Shown here: one piece after another, positions 8,295 through 18,072 of the stretch | Layout: each line of letters starts with the position of its first letter | Position numbering within the stretch: position 1 is the first letter of the stretch | Assembly (NCBI RefSeq): GCF_019458025.1 | Contig: NZ_JAHZUY010000014.1 | Coordinates: 1 to 64,000 of the forward strand | Origin: Caldovatus aquaticus | Lineage (GTDB): Bacteria; Pseudomonadota; Alphaproteobacteria; Acetobacterales; Acetobacteraceae | DNA: 64,000 nucleotides | Reading direction: 5' to 3' | Notes under the pieces: model-generated | Told to the model about the DNA's origin: nothing | Databases searched by the model: none | What the model saw: the letters and a program-made list of their open reading frames with translations, nothing else | Position numbers and translations under genes: made by a program

Positions 8295-8636
8295 TGCGAA
8301 TGTCCGTCCCATGGAATGGCGCCTGCGCCGGCACGTGCCGGCGTGCCCGCGAACTCCCGGCGGTGCGCGCCGGCGCTTCGGGGCCGAGGGCCGAACAGGG
8401 TCCCTGCGACGGAGTTCCTTCCGGCGCCGAGTATTCCCCAGAAAAAACTCACCGATACGGTGACAAATACTTCCCGATTCCCAAATTATTCATGCTTTCT
8501 TATGGAAAGCGCGGGTTGAATTCTACGCCGCATCGCAACAACGCGGAGGTCGCGCGCCGCCGGGGCGCCCCGCGCCGCCCGCCGGAGCCGGTCGAGCCGG
8601 AGCCGTCGCCGCGGGCACGGCCGGGCGAAGGCGGCC
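8295..8636. other. gene-free stretch with an A/T-rich island
   Basis: No convincing gene lies between the CBS/phasin start and the exonuclease III stop. Bases about 8438–8520 are far more A/T-rich than the surroundings (A6 run, AAATACTT, AAATTATTCATG). This is probably the promoter region for the minus-strand CBS/phasin gene. The remainder is ordinary GC-rich spacer. Confidence 0.6.
8449..8463. promoter_or_regulatory. inverted repeat, possible operator
   Basis: TCACCG-ATA-CGGTGA is a perfect 6-bp inverted repeat with a 3-nt spacer, set in the A/T-rich island about 155 nt upstream of the CBS/phasin start. The size fits a dimeric repressor site. No regulator gene sits beside it, so the assignment is tentative. 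Confidence 0.4.
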
Positions 8637-9500
8637 CTAGCGCGGCGCCAGCTCCACCATCACCGGCACGTGGTCCGAGGCCTGCGGCCAGCCGCGCGCG
8701 CGCCGCAGCACCACCTGGCCGCGCAGCGCGCCGGCGAGGTCCTGGCTGACCCAGATGTGGTCGAGCCGCCGCCCGCGGTCGGAGGCGGCCCAGTCGCGCG
8801 CCCGGTAGCTCCACCAGGTGTAGAGCTTCTCCGGCGGCGGGACGAAGTGGCGCACCGCGTCGTGCCACGCGCCGGCGCGCTGCCAGGCGGCGAGCGCCTC
8901 GACCTCGACCGGGGTGTGGGAGACGACGTCGAGAAGCTGGGCGTGCGACCAGACGTCGCATTCGAGCGGCGCGATGTTGAAGTCGCCCAGCACCACCATC
9001 CGCCGCGCCGGCCCGCGCGCGCGGGCCCATTCGGTCGCCTCGCGCAGGAAGTCGAGCTTATGGGCGAATTTCGGATTGGCCGCCGGATCGGGAACGTCGC
9101 CGCCGGCGGGGACGTAGAAGTTATGCAGCTCGATCGGCCCGCCCGGCGCGTCCAGCTCGACGCCGAGGTGGCGGCAGTCGCCCCTCGCGCACCAGTCCGG
9201 GTCGCCCTCGCGCGGCGCGAAGGGCAGGCGCGAGAGGATCGCCACGCCGTTGTAGCCCTTCATCCCGCGCGCCGCGATGTGCGGGAAGCCGAGCGCGGCG
9301 AGCGACTCGCGCGGCAGCAGCTCGTCCGGGCACTTGGTCTCCTGCAGGCAGAGCACGTCGGGCGCGAGGTCGGCGACGAGCTTCTTCAGCAGCGGCAGGC
9401 GCAGCCGGACGCTGTTGATGTTCCAGGTGGCGACGCGGATGGCGCGCCGCGCGGTCGCGCGCGCGACCGCCGGCGTCGCCCCCTTCCCCTCCCCGGCCAT
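8637..9500 (-). CDS. xthA: exodeoxyribonuclease III
   Basis: A 287-residue AP endonuclease/exonuclease of the base-excision repair pathway. The endonuclease/exonuclease/phosphatase fold shows its catalytic landmarks in order: ATWNINSVR, LQETKCPDE (metal-binding Glu), FNIAP within GDFNIAP, and SDHVPVMVEL (catalytic His). About 20 residues precede the core, so translation could start slightly later, but no other Met is available there. The FAA hydrolase gene ends 16 nt upstream on the same strand, so the two are probably co-transcribed. Confidence 0.92.
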   Translation of the reverse strand: MAGEGKGATPAVARATARRAIRVATWNINSVRLRLPLLKKLVADLAPDVLCLQETKCPDELLPRESLAALGFPHIAARGMKGYNGVAILSRLPFAPREGDPDWCARGDCRHLGVELDAPGGPIELHNFYVPAGGDVPDPAANPKFAHKLDFLREATEWARARGPARRMVVLGDFNIAPLECDVWSHAQLLDVVSHTPVEVEALAAWQRAGAWHDAVRHFVPPPEKLYTWWSYRARDWAASDRGRRLDHIWVSQDLAGALRGQVVLRRARGWPQASDHVPVMVELAPR

Positions 9501-9516
9501 GGCGCGCGGCGCGGCC

Positions 9517-10203
9517 TCACACGATCCGGCAGCGCACCTCGCCGACGCCCTCGACGAAGCCTTCGAGCAGGTCGCCGCGCTGCACCGCGGCCACCCCCTC
9601 CGGGGTCCCGGTCATGATCAGGTCGCCGGGCGCGAGGCGCACCAGGCGCGAGAGGTTGGCGATGATCTCCGGCACGCTCCAGATCATCTTCGCGAGGTCG
9701 CTCGCCTGCCGCAGCGCGCCGTTCACGCGCAGCTCGATGCGCCCGCGCGAGGGATCGAAGCCCTGCGCCGGGCGCAGCGCGCCGATCGGGGCGGAGCAGT
9801 CGAAGCCCTTGCCCATGTCCCAGGGGCGGCCGGTCTTCTTGGCCTCGTTCTGCAGGTCGCGCCGGGTCATGTCGAGGCCGGCGGCGTAGCCCCAGACGTG
9901 CCTCAGCGCGTCCGCCACGGCGATGTCGGCGCCGCCTTCGCCGATGGCGACGACGAGCTCCATCTCGTGGTGCAGTTCCCGGCTCAGCGGCGGGTAGGGC
10001 ATGTCGGCGCCGTTCACCACCACCGCGTCCGCCGGCTTGGTGAAGTAGAAGGGCGGCTCGCGCGTCGGGTCGGAGCCCATCTCGATCGCGTGCTCGGCGT
10101 AGTTGCGGCCGACGCAGAAGATCCGGCGCACCGGGAACAGCTGCGAGGAGCCCTGCACCGGCAGGGCGGGGATCGCCGGCGGGGCGATGACGTAGTCGGG
10201 CAT
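9517..10203 (-). CDS. fumarylacetoacetate hydrolase family protein
   Basis: A 228-residue soluble enzyme of the FAH superfamily, which cleaves or decarboxylates acylpyruvate-type substrates using a divalent metal. The core begins RRIFCVGRNYAEHAIEMG. The metal-binding E-x-E is visible in HHEMELVVAIG, with the conserved KGFD and TGTPEGV further on. Starting at 10203 (MPDYVIAPP) gives the normal length of the short acylpyruvase-like class (maleylpyruvate/fumarylpyruvate hydrolase or oxaloacetate decarboxylase). The substrate cannot be decided. It precedes xthA by 16 nt. The terminator and candidate RNA lie upstream of its start. Confidence 0.87.
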   Translation of the reverse strand: MPDYVIAPPAIPALPVQGSSQLFPVRRIFCVGRNYAEHAIEMGSDPTREPPFYFTKPADAVVVNGADMPYPPLSRELHHEMELVVAIGEGGADIAVADALRHVWGYAAGLDMTRRDLQNEAKKTGRPWDMGKGFDCSAPIGALRPAQGFDPSRGRIELRVNGALRQASDLAKMIWSVPEIIANLSRLVRLAPGDLIMTGTPEGVAAVQRGDLLEGFVEGVGEVRCRIV

Positions 10204-10409
10204 GGAGGGTTCGGCTCCGGCTCGCTGGCTCAGGTGGGATGGCGAGGCGGCGGACGATAGCCGCGCCGCGCGGGGCGGCAAAGCCGCCCCCGCCGTGCCG
10301 CCCGCCCGGGGACGGCGCGTTTTCCGCCCTTGCGCTTCCGCTGCGGAGGCGCCACCCTGCCGCGCGAGCCGATTCGCTGTCGATTCGCGGCGCTGGGCGC
10401 GAGGGAAAC

Positions 10410-10444
10410 AAAAAAAGCGCCCGGACAGGGGGGTGTCCGGGCGC
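10410..10444 (-). terminator. intrinsic terminator of the candidate small RNA
   Basis: Perfect 11-bp arms GCGCCCGGACA (10417–10427) and TGTCCGGGCGC (10434–10444) enclose six bases. On the minus strand they are followed by seven T residues (10416–10410). It would also stop any read-through from the upstream glutamine amidotransferase gene. On the plus strand only a weak T-rich stretch follows. Confidence 0.85.
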
Positions 10445-10526
10445 CGTGTTATTGTTTTCCGATCGGAAAGGTCGGGCGAGCCGGCAGGGGACACCGGAGC
10501 TCGACCGTCGGCCGTATCCGGCCGAC
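10410..10526 (-). ncRNA. candidate small RNA (about 117 nt)
   Basis: A free-standing minus-strand transcription unit is visible. A promoter (TTGCGT, 17-nt spacer, TATTAT) points to a start near 10526. From its first base the RNA would form an 8-bp hairpin with a GAUA loop (10507–10526). A second, bulged hairpin follows (10477–10503, C-rich loop), then a TTTCCGATCGGAAA palindrome (10456–10469), an unpaired AACAAUAACA linker, and an 11-bp terminator with a CCCCCC loop and T7. No reading frame is present. C-rich exposed loops resemble those of alphaproteobacterial regulatory RNAs that pair with ribosome binding sites. I do not recognise it as 6S, SRP RNA, tmRNA or RNase P. Confidence 0.6.
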
Positions 10527-10532
10527 GCAAGC

Positions 10533-10561
10533 ATAATAGCGCCTTATCCACAGGGACGCAA
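10533..10561 (-). promoter_or_regulatory. promoter of the candidate RNA, with a DnaA box in its spacer
   Basis: On the minus strand TTGCGT (10561–10556) and TATTAT (10538–10533) are separated by exactly 17 nt. The spacer contains a perfect DnaA box, TTATCCACA on the plus strand at 10544–10552, where a bound protein would sit between the promoter elements. No second box occurs nearby, so this is not an origin. Confidence 0.55.
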
Positions 10562-10711
10562 AAGGGATTTTGCCCACTTTTGCGCGAGTTACCGCGCCCG
10601 TTCCCGGCGGCGCGGGACCGTGAACGTTCCGGCCGACGGACCGCCGCCGCCCGGCTTGGCCAAGCCCCCGCGTGCGGTCCGGGGGGCGAGGCCTGGCCGC
10701 CCGTCCCGATC

Positions 10712-11551
10712 CTATTCCGCGGCCTGCGGGAGGGGCTGGGCCTCCGCCGCCCGCCCGGCCCCCGGCGCTGCGGTCCGCCGCGCCGCCCAGGCGGCGACGG
10801 CGCGACCGAAGGCTTCGAAGATCGCCCGGCTGTTGCTGTCCTGCTCCCAGTCGTATTCGGGGTGCCACTGGACGCCCAACGCGAAGCCGGGCGCGTCGGC
10901 CACCCGCACCGCCTCGATGGTCCCGTCCGGCGCCCAGGCCTCGGCGATCAGCCGCGCGGCGAGGCGCGCCACGCCCTGGTTGTGCAGCGAGTTCACCGCG
11001 ATCGCGGCGCCGCGCGGCCCGGCGTCCCAGCCCGGCGGCAGCAGCGAGGCGAGCAGGCCGGCGCGGTCCACCCGCACGAGATGGGCCTTCGCGGTCCGCA
11101 CCGGCGCGTGCGGCTGGTCGGCCGGCGTGGCGTGGTCCAGCCGGCCCGGCAGGTCCTGGATGCGCTGGTCCAGCGTGCCGCCGAGCGCGACGTTCAGCTC
11201 CTGCATGCCGCGGCAGATCGCGAGCACCGGCAGCCCGGCGGCGATCGCGGCGCGGATCAGCGGCAGCGTGGTGGCGTCGCGCGCATGGTCCTCCGGCGTG
11301 CCCGCGGCGTGCGGCGGGCCGCCGTAGTGCCGCGGGCAGACATTGGAGCGGCTGCCGGTGAGGAGCAGGCCGTCGAGCCGCGGCAGGAGCTCCGCGGCCA
11401 GGCACGCGCCGGCGGCGGGCAGCAGCACCGGAACCGCGCCCACCGGGCCAAGCACGACCCGCACGTAGCTGTCCGAGGCTGCGTGATTGGGCGTGTTGAA
11501 GGGGCCGAACCCCTTCACGCAGCACGAGATTCCGACCAGCGGTCGCGGCAT
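10712..11551 (-). CDS. gamma-glutamyl-gamma-aminobutyrate hydrolase family (class I glutamine amidotransferase-like)
   Basis: A 279-residue peptidase C26 / PuuD-like cytoplasmic hydrolase. The nucleophile elbow is AICRGMQELNVALGG and the His–Glu pair is in GVQWHPEYDW, so all three catalytic residues are present. Starting at 11551 (MPRPLVGISC) places an AAGGAAG site 5 nt upstream; an upstream Met at 11563 is less well supported. PuuD homologues release GABA or similar amines from gamma-glutamyl conjugates in polyamine breakdown, but no other put genes are adjacent. The last 30 residues are low-complexity. Confidence 0.88.
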   Translation of the reverse strand: MPRPLVGISCCVKGFGPFNTPNHAASDSYVRVVLGPVGAVPVLLPAAGACLAAELLPRLDGLLLTGSRSNVCPRHYGGPPHAAGTPEDHARDATTLPLIRAAIAAGLPVLAICRGMQELNVALGGTLDQRIQDLPGRLDHATPADQPHAPVRTAKAHLVRVDRAGLLASLLPPGWDAGPRGAAIAVNSLHNQGVARLAARLIAEAWAPDGTIEAVRVADAPGFALGVQWHPEYDWEQDSNSRAIFEAFGRAVAAWAARRTAAPGAGRAAEAQPLPQAAE

Positions 11552-11698
11552 GTCTTCCTTCATCGCCCGCGGGCGTGGCGGGATCAAGGCAGATCTCCCC
11601 GCGCGCGCAACAAGCCCGCTCCCCGGGGTTCGCATGCCACGGCCGCCGGCGCGAGGCGACGCCCCCTGTGGCGCCGCTGCGGCGCGGGCGGCGCCGGG

Positions 11699-12094
11699 TC
11701 AGCCGGCATCCAGCGCGTGGGCGCGCAGGTGCTCGAGGCGCAGCACCTCGAGCGCCGCCACATGGGTCGCCTCCAGCAGCACGGGCGGCGCGACGCCGGC
11801 GCGGCGCGCCTCCTCCCAGCGCGCGGCGCAGAGGCACCAGCGGTCGCCGGGACGGAGGCCGGGGAAGCCGAGCTCCGGCCGCGGGGTGAAGAGGTCGTTG
11901 CCGGCCGCCTCGCTGAAGGCGAGGAACTCCGCCGTCATCTCGGCGCAGACCGCGTGCAGCCCGTGATCCTCCGGCCCGGTGTTGCAGCAGCCGTCGCGGA
12001 AGAAGCCGGTCAGCGGCGCGACCGAGCAGGGCAGCAGCGGCCCGCCGAGCACGCTCCGTCCGCCGATGCGGCGCGGCTGGCTCCGTGGCGGCAT
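11699..12094 (-). CDS. DUF2237 family protein
   Basis: A 131-residue protein matching DUF2237 almost throughout, with LTGFFRDGCCNTGPEDHG, VCAEMTAEFLAFS, GNDLFTPRPELGFPGL and GDRWCLCAARWEEA. The conserved cysteines (GCC, VCAEM, WCLC) suggest a metal or redox site. No function has been established for the family to my knowledge. It lies 28 nt upstream of the pckA stop on the opposite flank of that gene, transcribed in the same direction and probably separately, with 147 nt to the amidotransferase start downstream. Confidence 0.85.
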   Translation of the reverse strand: MPPRSQPRRIGGRSVLGGPLLPCSVAPLTGFFRDGCCNTGPEDHGLHAVCAEMTAEFLAFSEAAGNDLFTPRPELGFPGLRPGDRWCLCAARWEEARRAGVAPPVLLEATHVAALEVLRLEHLRAHALDAG

Positions 12095-12122
12095 GGGGCG
12101 CTCCTCCCGGGCGGCGGCCGTG

Positions 12123-13721
<1,599 letters not shown>

Positions 13722-13820
13722 CCGCTTCCTCCGGGAAAGGTCAGGCGCCCGGAGCCCGCGCCGAGGGGACTCCGGTCTGCCAGCGAAAGGTCGTGGCCTA
13801 TTGGGCGGGAGTGCGGGCGA

Positions 13821-13849
13821 AATTACGGCGGCGTCCGGAATCGGGTCAA
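13821..13849 (-). promoter_or_regulatory. probable pckA promoter
   Basis: On the minus strand TTGACC (13849–13844) is followed after 17 nt by GTAATT (13826–13821). This puts a start about 90 nt upstream of the pckA ATG. It is the best sigma70-like match in the gap between HugZ-like and pckA. Confidence 0.45.
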
Positions 13850-13870
13850 CCGAGCCCCCCGCGGGCGCGG

Positions 13871-14674
13871 TCACGATGGCGCCAAGCCGCCGTCGGTCCC
13901 GTCTCCCGCGCCGTGCTGCGGCGCGGCAAGCCGCGCGCGGGCCGCGCGGGCGGCGGCGACCAGCGCGGCGCGCACGCCCTCGGCGTCGGCGACCGGGGCC
14001 GGGAAGTGGAGCCGCGCGACGGCGAGCGGCCGCGGCTCCGCCCCGCCGCCCTCCGCGGCGAGGTCGCAGCCGTCCACGTCCACGCCGACCAGCCGCCAGG
14101 CGCCGGCCCGGGGCTGGCCCAGCAACCCTTCGGCGATCGTCGCCAGGGCGTCGGCGTGATCGCGGTTGACGTGCTCGAGGATGCCCGGCTCGGCCTCGGC
14201 GACGGCGGCGACCGCCCCCGGGTCGGGCAGCAGGTCGGCGGCGCGCAGCCGCGTCGCGCGGGCGAAGCCGGCGACCAGCAGGGCCGCCACGGGCCTGACG
14301 CGCCACAGCGCGAAGTCGGCGAAGTCGGCATAGGCGGCCGCGTAGGGGTGCCGCGCCAGCCAGCGGGCCTTGAGCGGCGGCGCCTCCGCCGGCGGCACCG
14401 GCTCGGCGAGGCCGGTCACGGTCACGCGCGGCGCGGTCTGCGGGTTCGGGCCCGCCGCCGGCCCCTGGAACAGCAGGGCGCAGCGCGGCTCGGCGCGGAG
14501 CTGGCGGGTGTGTTCCGACAGGGCCGAGAGCCAGAGCAGCAGGGTCAGGCCGGGCGCGGCGGCCGGCGTGACCAGGGCGGCGAAGGGCTGGCCCCCGGCC
14601 TGGGTGGCGAGCACCGCGCCCGCCGCCCCGCGGATCAGCCGCCGCGCCTCGAAGCCGGCCTCGTCGGATGCCAT
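13871..14674 (-). CDS. HugZ-like pyridoxamine 5'-phosphate oxidase-fold protein
   Basis: A 267-residue protein with an N-terminal split-barrel flavin-binding-like domain (residues about 5–155; [24 protein letters not shown]). A C-terminal DUF2470 domain follows (about 165–250; [18 protein letters not shown]), as in heme-utilisation proteins of the HugZ family. Such proteins bind or degrade heme, or handle flavins; the histidine-rich end of HugZ is not seen here. The start at 14674 follows family alignments. It points away from chvI, with a 113-nt shared upstream region. No heme transport genes are nearby, so a heme role is uncertain. Confidence 0.8.
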   Translation of the reverse strand: MASDEAGFEARRLIRGAAGAVLATQAGGQPFAALVTPAAAPGLTLLLWLSALSEHTRQLRAEPRCALLFQGPAAGPNPQTAPRVTVTGLAEPVPPAEAPPLKARWLARHPYAAAYADFADFALWRVRPVAALLVAGFARATRLRAADLLPDPGAVAAVAEAEPGILEHVNRDHADALATIAEGLLGQPRAGAWRLVGVDVDGCDLAAEGGGAEPRPLAVARLHFPAPVADAEGVRAALVAAARAARARLAAPQHGAGDGTDGGLAPS

Positions 14675-14691
14675 ATGCCGTCCGTCCCCGG

Positions 14692-14719
14692 TTGCGCCAC
14701 AATCGCGCACCAATATAGC
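14692..14719 (+). promoter_or_regulatory. probable chvI promoter
   Basis: TTGCGC (14692–14697), a 16-nt spacer and TATAGC (14714–14719) point toward chvI, about 70 nt before its ATG. The form matches other promoter-like sites in this window. Confidence 0.45.
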
Positions 14720-14787
14720 GGACGAAGCCAAGCCCCGGCCGGGGGGTTCCGAGGAGGGCCCCCCGCCCGCCGCACCGGAAGATCACG

Positions 14788-15489
14788 ATGCCGCACACCA
14801 TCGCCCTGGTGGATGACGACCGCAACATCCTCACCTCCGTCTCCATGACCCTGGAGCAGGAAGGCTTCCAGGTGCGCACCTACACCGACGGCGAGAGCGC
14901 GCTGCAGGGCCTGCTCGCGCGGCCCGTGGACCTCGCCGTGCTGGACATCAAGATGCCGCGCATGGACGGGATGGAGCTCCTGCAGCGGCTGCGCCAGCGC
15001 AGCGCCGTGCCGGTCATCTTCCTCACCTCCAAGGACGAGGAGGTGGACGAGCTGATGGGGCTGCGCCTCGGCGCCGACGACTACATCACCAAGCCGTTCA
15101 GCCAGCGCCTGCTGCTCGAGCGCATCCGCGCCCTGCTCCGCCGCAACGAGGTGAGCCGCGCCGAGGGCAGCGGCGCGCCGCCGGGCGGGGTGATCACCCG
15201 CGGCGAGCTCGTGCTCGACGAGAGCAAGCACACCTGCACCTGGAAGGGGCAGCCGATCCAGCTCACGGTCACCGAGTTCCTGCTGGTCAAGGCGCTGGCG
15301 CTCCGCCCCGGCATGGTGAAGACGCGCGACCAGCTCATCGACGCCGCCTACGGCGAGAACATCTACGTGGACGACCGCACGATCGACAGCCACGTCAAGC
15401 GCGTGCGCAAGAAGTTCCGCCAGGTGGACCCGGACTTCTCGCAGATCGAGACGCTCTACGGCATCGGCTACCGCTACAAGGAGGGCTGA
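14788..15489 (+). CDS. chvI: response regulator ChvI
   Basis: A 233-residue OmpR-type regulator. The receiver domain starts [11 protein letters not shown], the phosphoacceptor is Asp53 ([11 protein letters not shown]), the switch residues are [18 protein letters not shown], and the Lys is in YITKPFSQ. The C-terminal winged helix (about 140–230) contains [12 protein letters not shown] and [16 protein letters not shown]. Both match ChvI closely. The system responds to acidity and envelope stress, and in relatives controls pckA and exopolysaccharide. chvG follows 18 nt downstream. Confidence 0.95.
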   Translation: MPHTIALVDDDRNILTSVSMTLEQEGFQVRTYTDGESALQGLLARPVDLAVLDIKMPRMDGMELLQRLRQRSAVPVIFLTSKDEEVDELMGLRLGADDYITKPFSQRLLLERIRALLRRNEVSRAEGSGAPPGGVITRGELVLDESKHTCTWKGQPIQLTVTEFLLVKALALRPGMVKTRDQLIDAAYGENIYVDDRTIDSHVKRVRKKFRQVDPDFSQIETLYGIGYRYKEG

Positions 15490-15507
15490 GGCACGGAGCG
15501 CGTCGCC

Positions 15508-17223
15508 ATGCCCGAGGGCGCCGCCGCGGCGGCGGCGCCGCCCGTGCCGGAGCGCGAGGCCGCCGAGCCGCGGCCGCTCGCGCCGCCGCGCCGGCGCTCC
15601 TCGCCGCTGCTCCGGCGCATCCTGCTGCTCAACGCGCTGCCGCCGGCGCTGCTCGCCGCCTCGCTGCTCTACCTCGACCAGTACCAGAACGGCCTGCTCG
15701 CCGCCGAGGTGGAGGCGCTCCGCACCCAGGCGCGGATCTACGCCGGCGGCATCGCCGAGGCGGCGACGCGGGTGCAGGAGGAGCGCCCGGTGCTGGTGCC
15801 GGAGCTGGCCCGGCCGCTGCTCCGCCGCCTGACCGAGCCCTCGCCCAACACCCAGGCCAAGCTGTTCGACACCACCGGCCTGCTCGTCGCCGACAGCCGC
15901 GTGCGCGAGGGCGAGGGCGGGGCGATCGTGAGCGAGCCCCTGCCGCCGTCCGAGCCGCGCGGCCCGCTCTCCGCCACCGTCGCCCGGGTCTACGACTGGC
16001 TGGTCGCGGTGCTGCCGAACGCCCTGTTCCATGGCGCCCGGCGCGACGGCGTGGTGGTGGACGTGAACCCGGACGCCCCCTCCTTCGACTGGCAGCCCGA
16101 CCTCGGCCCCGACCGGCGCGAGGAGCTGCGCATGGCGCTCGAGGGCGGCGTCACGCCCTACATCCGCCGCACCGCCGAGGGGCGCCTGCTGGTGAGCGTC
16201 GCCGAGCCGGCGCGGCGGGGCAACCAGTCGGTCGGCATCGTGCTGCTGACGCGCGAGGCGCGCGAGGTGGACCGCCGGCTGTTCGAGATCCGCGCCTCGG
16301 TGCTGCTGCTCTTCGCCACGGCGCTGGTGCTGACGGTGGCGCTCTCCTTTTACCTCGCGCGCACCATCGCCACGCCGATGCTCCAGCTCGCCCGCGCCGC
16401 GGCGCGCATGCGCGAGGGCGAGGGGCGCGGCGGCTCGGTGCCGGAGGAGCTGCAGCGGCGCGAGGACGAGATCGGCGTCCTCGCGCGCGACCTGCAGAAC
16501 TCCGCCCGCGCGCTCTGGGCGCGCATCGACGCCAACGAGCGCTTCGCCGCCGACGTCGCGCACGAGCTCCGGAACCCGCTCACCTCGATCCGCAGCGCGA
16601 TCGAGACGCTGCGGCGGATCGAGAACCCGGAGCAGCAGAAGCGCCTGCTCTCCATCATCGCCGAGGACGCGGTGCGGATGGACCGGCTGATCGCCGACAT
16701 CAGCGATTCCTCGCGGGTGGACGCCGAGCTGTCGCGCACCGTGGCGCAGCCGGTGGACGTGGGGCCGATCCTCTCGACCCTCGCCGAGCTGCACAACGCG
16801 ACGCGCAAGGGCGAGGCCGACCCGAAGGTGGCGCTGGAGATGCCCGCCGGGGCGCGCCTCGTCGTGCGCGGGGTCGAGGGCCGGCTGGTGCAGGTGTTCC
16901 GCAACCTGCTCGGCAACGCGCTGAGCTTCTCGCCGCCGGGCGGCACGGTGTGGGTGCGGGCGCGGCCCACCGGGGCGATGGTCGAGGTCACGGTGGACGA
17001 CGAGGGGCCGGGCATCCCGGAGCAGAAGCTCGAGAGCATCTTCGAGCGCTTCTATTCCGAGCGCCCGCGCGGCGAGCGCTTCGGCCAGCACTCGGGGCTC
17101 GGCCTCTCGATCAGCCGCCAGATCGTGGAGGGGCTGCGCGGGCGGATCTCGGCCGAGAACCGGCGCGACGCGGCGGGCAGGGTGGTCGGCGCGCGCTTCG
17201 TGGTGCGGCTGCCGGCGACGTGA
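15508..17223 (+). CDS. chvG: sensor histidine kinase ChvG
   Basis: A 571-residue membrane kinase partner of ChvI. A proline/arginine-rich N-terminus precedes membrane helix 1 (about residues 37–55), then a periplasmic sensor region of about 190 residues. Membrane helix 2 (about 255–273) leads to a HAMP segment, the H-box DVAHELRNPLTSI with His352, and the ATPase motifs NLLGNALSF, DDEGPGIP and GLGLSISRQIVE. In many relatives the operon continues with hprK and a PTS EIIA gene. Here the next gene is on the opposite strand, so that part is absent at this locus. Confidence 0.94.
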   Translation: MPEGAAAAAAPPVPEREAAEPRPLAPPRRRSSPLLRRILLLNALPPALLAASLLYLDQYQNGLLAAEVEALRTQARIYAGGIAEAATRVQEERPVLVPELARPLLRRLTEPSPNTQAKLFDTTGLLVADSRVREGEGGAIVSEPLPPSEPRGPLSATVARVYDWLVAVLPNALFHGARRDGVVVDVNPDAPSFDWQPDLGPDRREELRMALEGGVTPYIRRTAEGRLLVSVAEPARRGNQSVGIVLLTREAREVDRRLFEIRASVLLLFATALVLTVALSFYLARTIATPMLQLARAAARMREGEGRGGSVPEELQRREDEIGVLARDLQNSARALWARIDANERFAADVAHELRNPLTSIRSAIETLRRIENPEQQKRLLSIIAEDAVRMDRLIADISDSSRVDAELSRTVAQPVDVGPILSTLAELHNATRKGEADPKVALEMPAGARLVVRGVEGRLVQVFRNLLGNALSFSPPGGTVWVRARPTGAMVEVTVDDEGPGIPEQKLESIFERFYSERPRGERFGQHSGLGLSISRQIVEGLRGRISAENRRDAAGRVVGARFVVRLPAT

Positions 17224-17288
17224 GGGCGCCGCCGCCGCGGGCGGGAAACGGCCGCGCCCGGGCGCGCCCTGACCCGGCGGGCGGCGCG

Positions 17289-17741
17289 TCAGGGGCCGCG
17301 CGGCGCCAGCGGGTCGCAGGCGCCGCCCTGCTGCCGCAGCAGCGCATGCAGGCGATCGGCCTCCGCCGCCGGGGCGCGCACCGTCACCGTGGCCGCGCCG
17401 CCGCGCTCCTCGTGCAGCGCGACGCAGCGGCGGTCCAGCGGCCCCTCCCGCACCAGCGCCTCGATGGCGAGCTTGGCCGCCTCGTGGCCGGCGAAGCGCG
17501 CCGTCAGGAGGACGGTGCCGGCCGTCGGCGCCGCGGCGTCGTCGCGCAGCAGGCGCTCCGGCGGCACCGCGCGGGATCCCTGCACGGTGGTGGCGGAGAG
17601 GGGATCGCTCGCCGGGAAGGTGTCGCGGACGCCGGCCTCGACGTTGTCGTCCGGCGTCAGCTCGGGCCGTTCCTCCGGCGCGGCGCGCCGGCCGCCCGGC
17701 GGGCCGCGGCTGGCGCCGCCCTGGTTGCGCGGCTTCGGCAT
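17289..17741 (-). CDS. hypothetical protein, possible stress-related
   Basis: A 150-residue soluble protein I cannot assign. The N-terminal third is polar and glycine/arginine-rich. A short motif VRDTFPASDPLSAT resembles one that recurs in small alphaproteobacterial stress proteins. The C-terminal half (GTVLLTARFAGHEAAKLAIEAL and following) looks like a small alpha/beta domain that could pair with general-stress-protein-17M-like folds. It has a candidate EcfG-type promoter upstream (17771–17795), which would place it in the general stress response; that link is inference. Confidence 0.6.
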   Translation of the reverse strand: MPKPRNQGGASRGPPGGRRAAPEERPELTPDDNVEAGVRDTFPASDPLSATTVQGSRAVPPERLLRDDAAAPTAGTVLLTARFAGHEAAKLAIEALVREGPLDRRCVALHEERGGAATVTVRAPAAEADRLHALLRQQGGACDPLAPRGP

Positions 17742-17770
17742 GATCGGGTCCCTTCTGCTCGAACCCTGGC

Positions 17771-17795
17771 AACGCGCCCGCGCGCCGCGGGTTCT
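17771..17795 (-). promoter_or_regulatory. EcfG (sigma-T)-like promoter candidate
   Basis: On the minus strand AGAAC, a 16-nt spacer and CGTT approximate the alphaproteobacterial general stress consensus GGAAC-N16/17-CGTT, about 30 nt upstream of the gene starting at 17741. One consensus base is missing. Confidence 0.35.
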
Positions 17796-18009
17796 GCGGA
17801 CCGTTCCGGCGACGGCGACCGCGGGACGCGCGCGGCCGGCGCACGGGTGCGCAAGGGCGCATGCCGCAGCGGAGGACGGGGAGGCCGCCGCCCCGGCCCC
17901 CGGGCGCGACCGGCCTGGCGCGCACCGCCCGGGCGAAGGCCCCGACCGTGCCCGGCTCGCCCCGGCGCGGCGGGGCGGGGGCGCCCTTCACCTTCCGGAC
18001 AGGCGCACG

Positions 18010-18034
18010 GGAACGTTGAACCGCGACCCCGGTT
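18010..18034 (+). promoter_or_regulatory. EcfG (sigma-T)-like promoter candidate
   Basis: GGAAC (18010–18014), a 16-nt spacer and GGTT (18031–18034) approximate GGAAC-N16/17-CGTT, about 40 nt upstream of the DUF1194 start. It mirrors the site at 17771 in the same 331-nt divergent gap, which is otherwise featureless. Confidence 0.4.
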
Positions 18035-18072
18035 TGCGCTTCGGTGTGCGGACTGCGCGAGGAGAGGCGCCC

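Noticed and set aside
10500-10600. Possible chromosomal origin, from a perfect DnaA box beside A/T-rich bases
   Set aside because: Only one box is present, there is no box cluster or unwinding region, and no origin-associated genes flank it.
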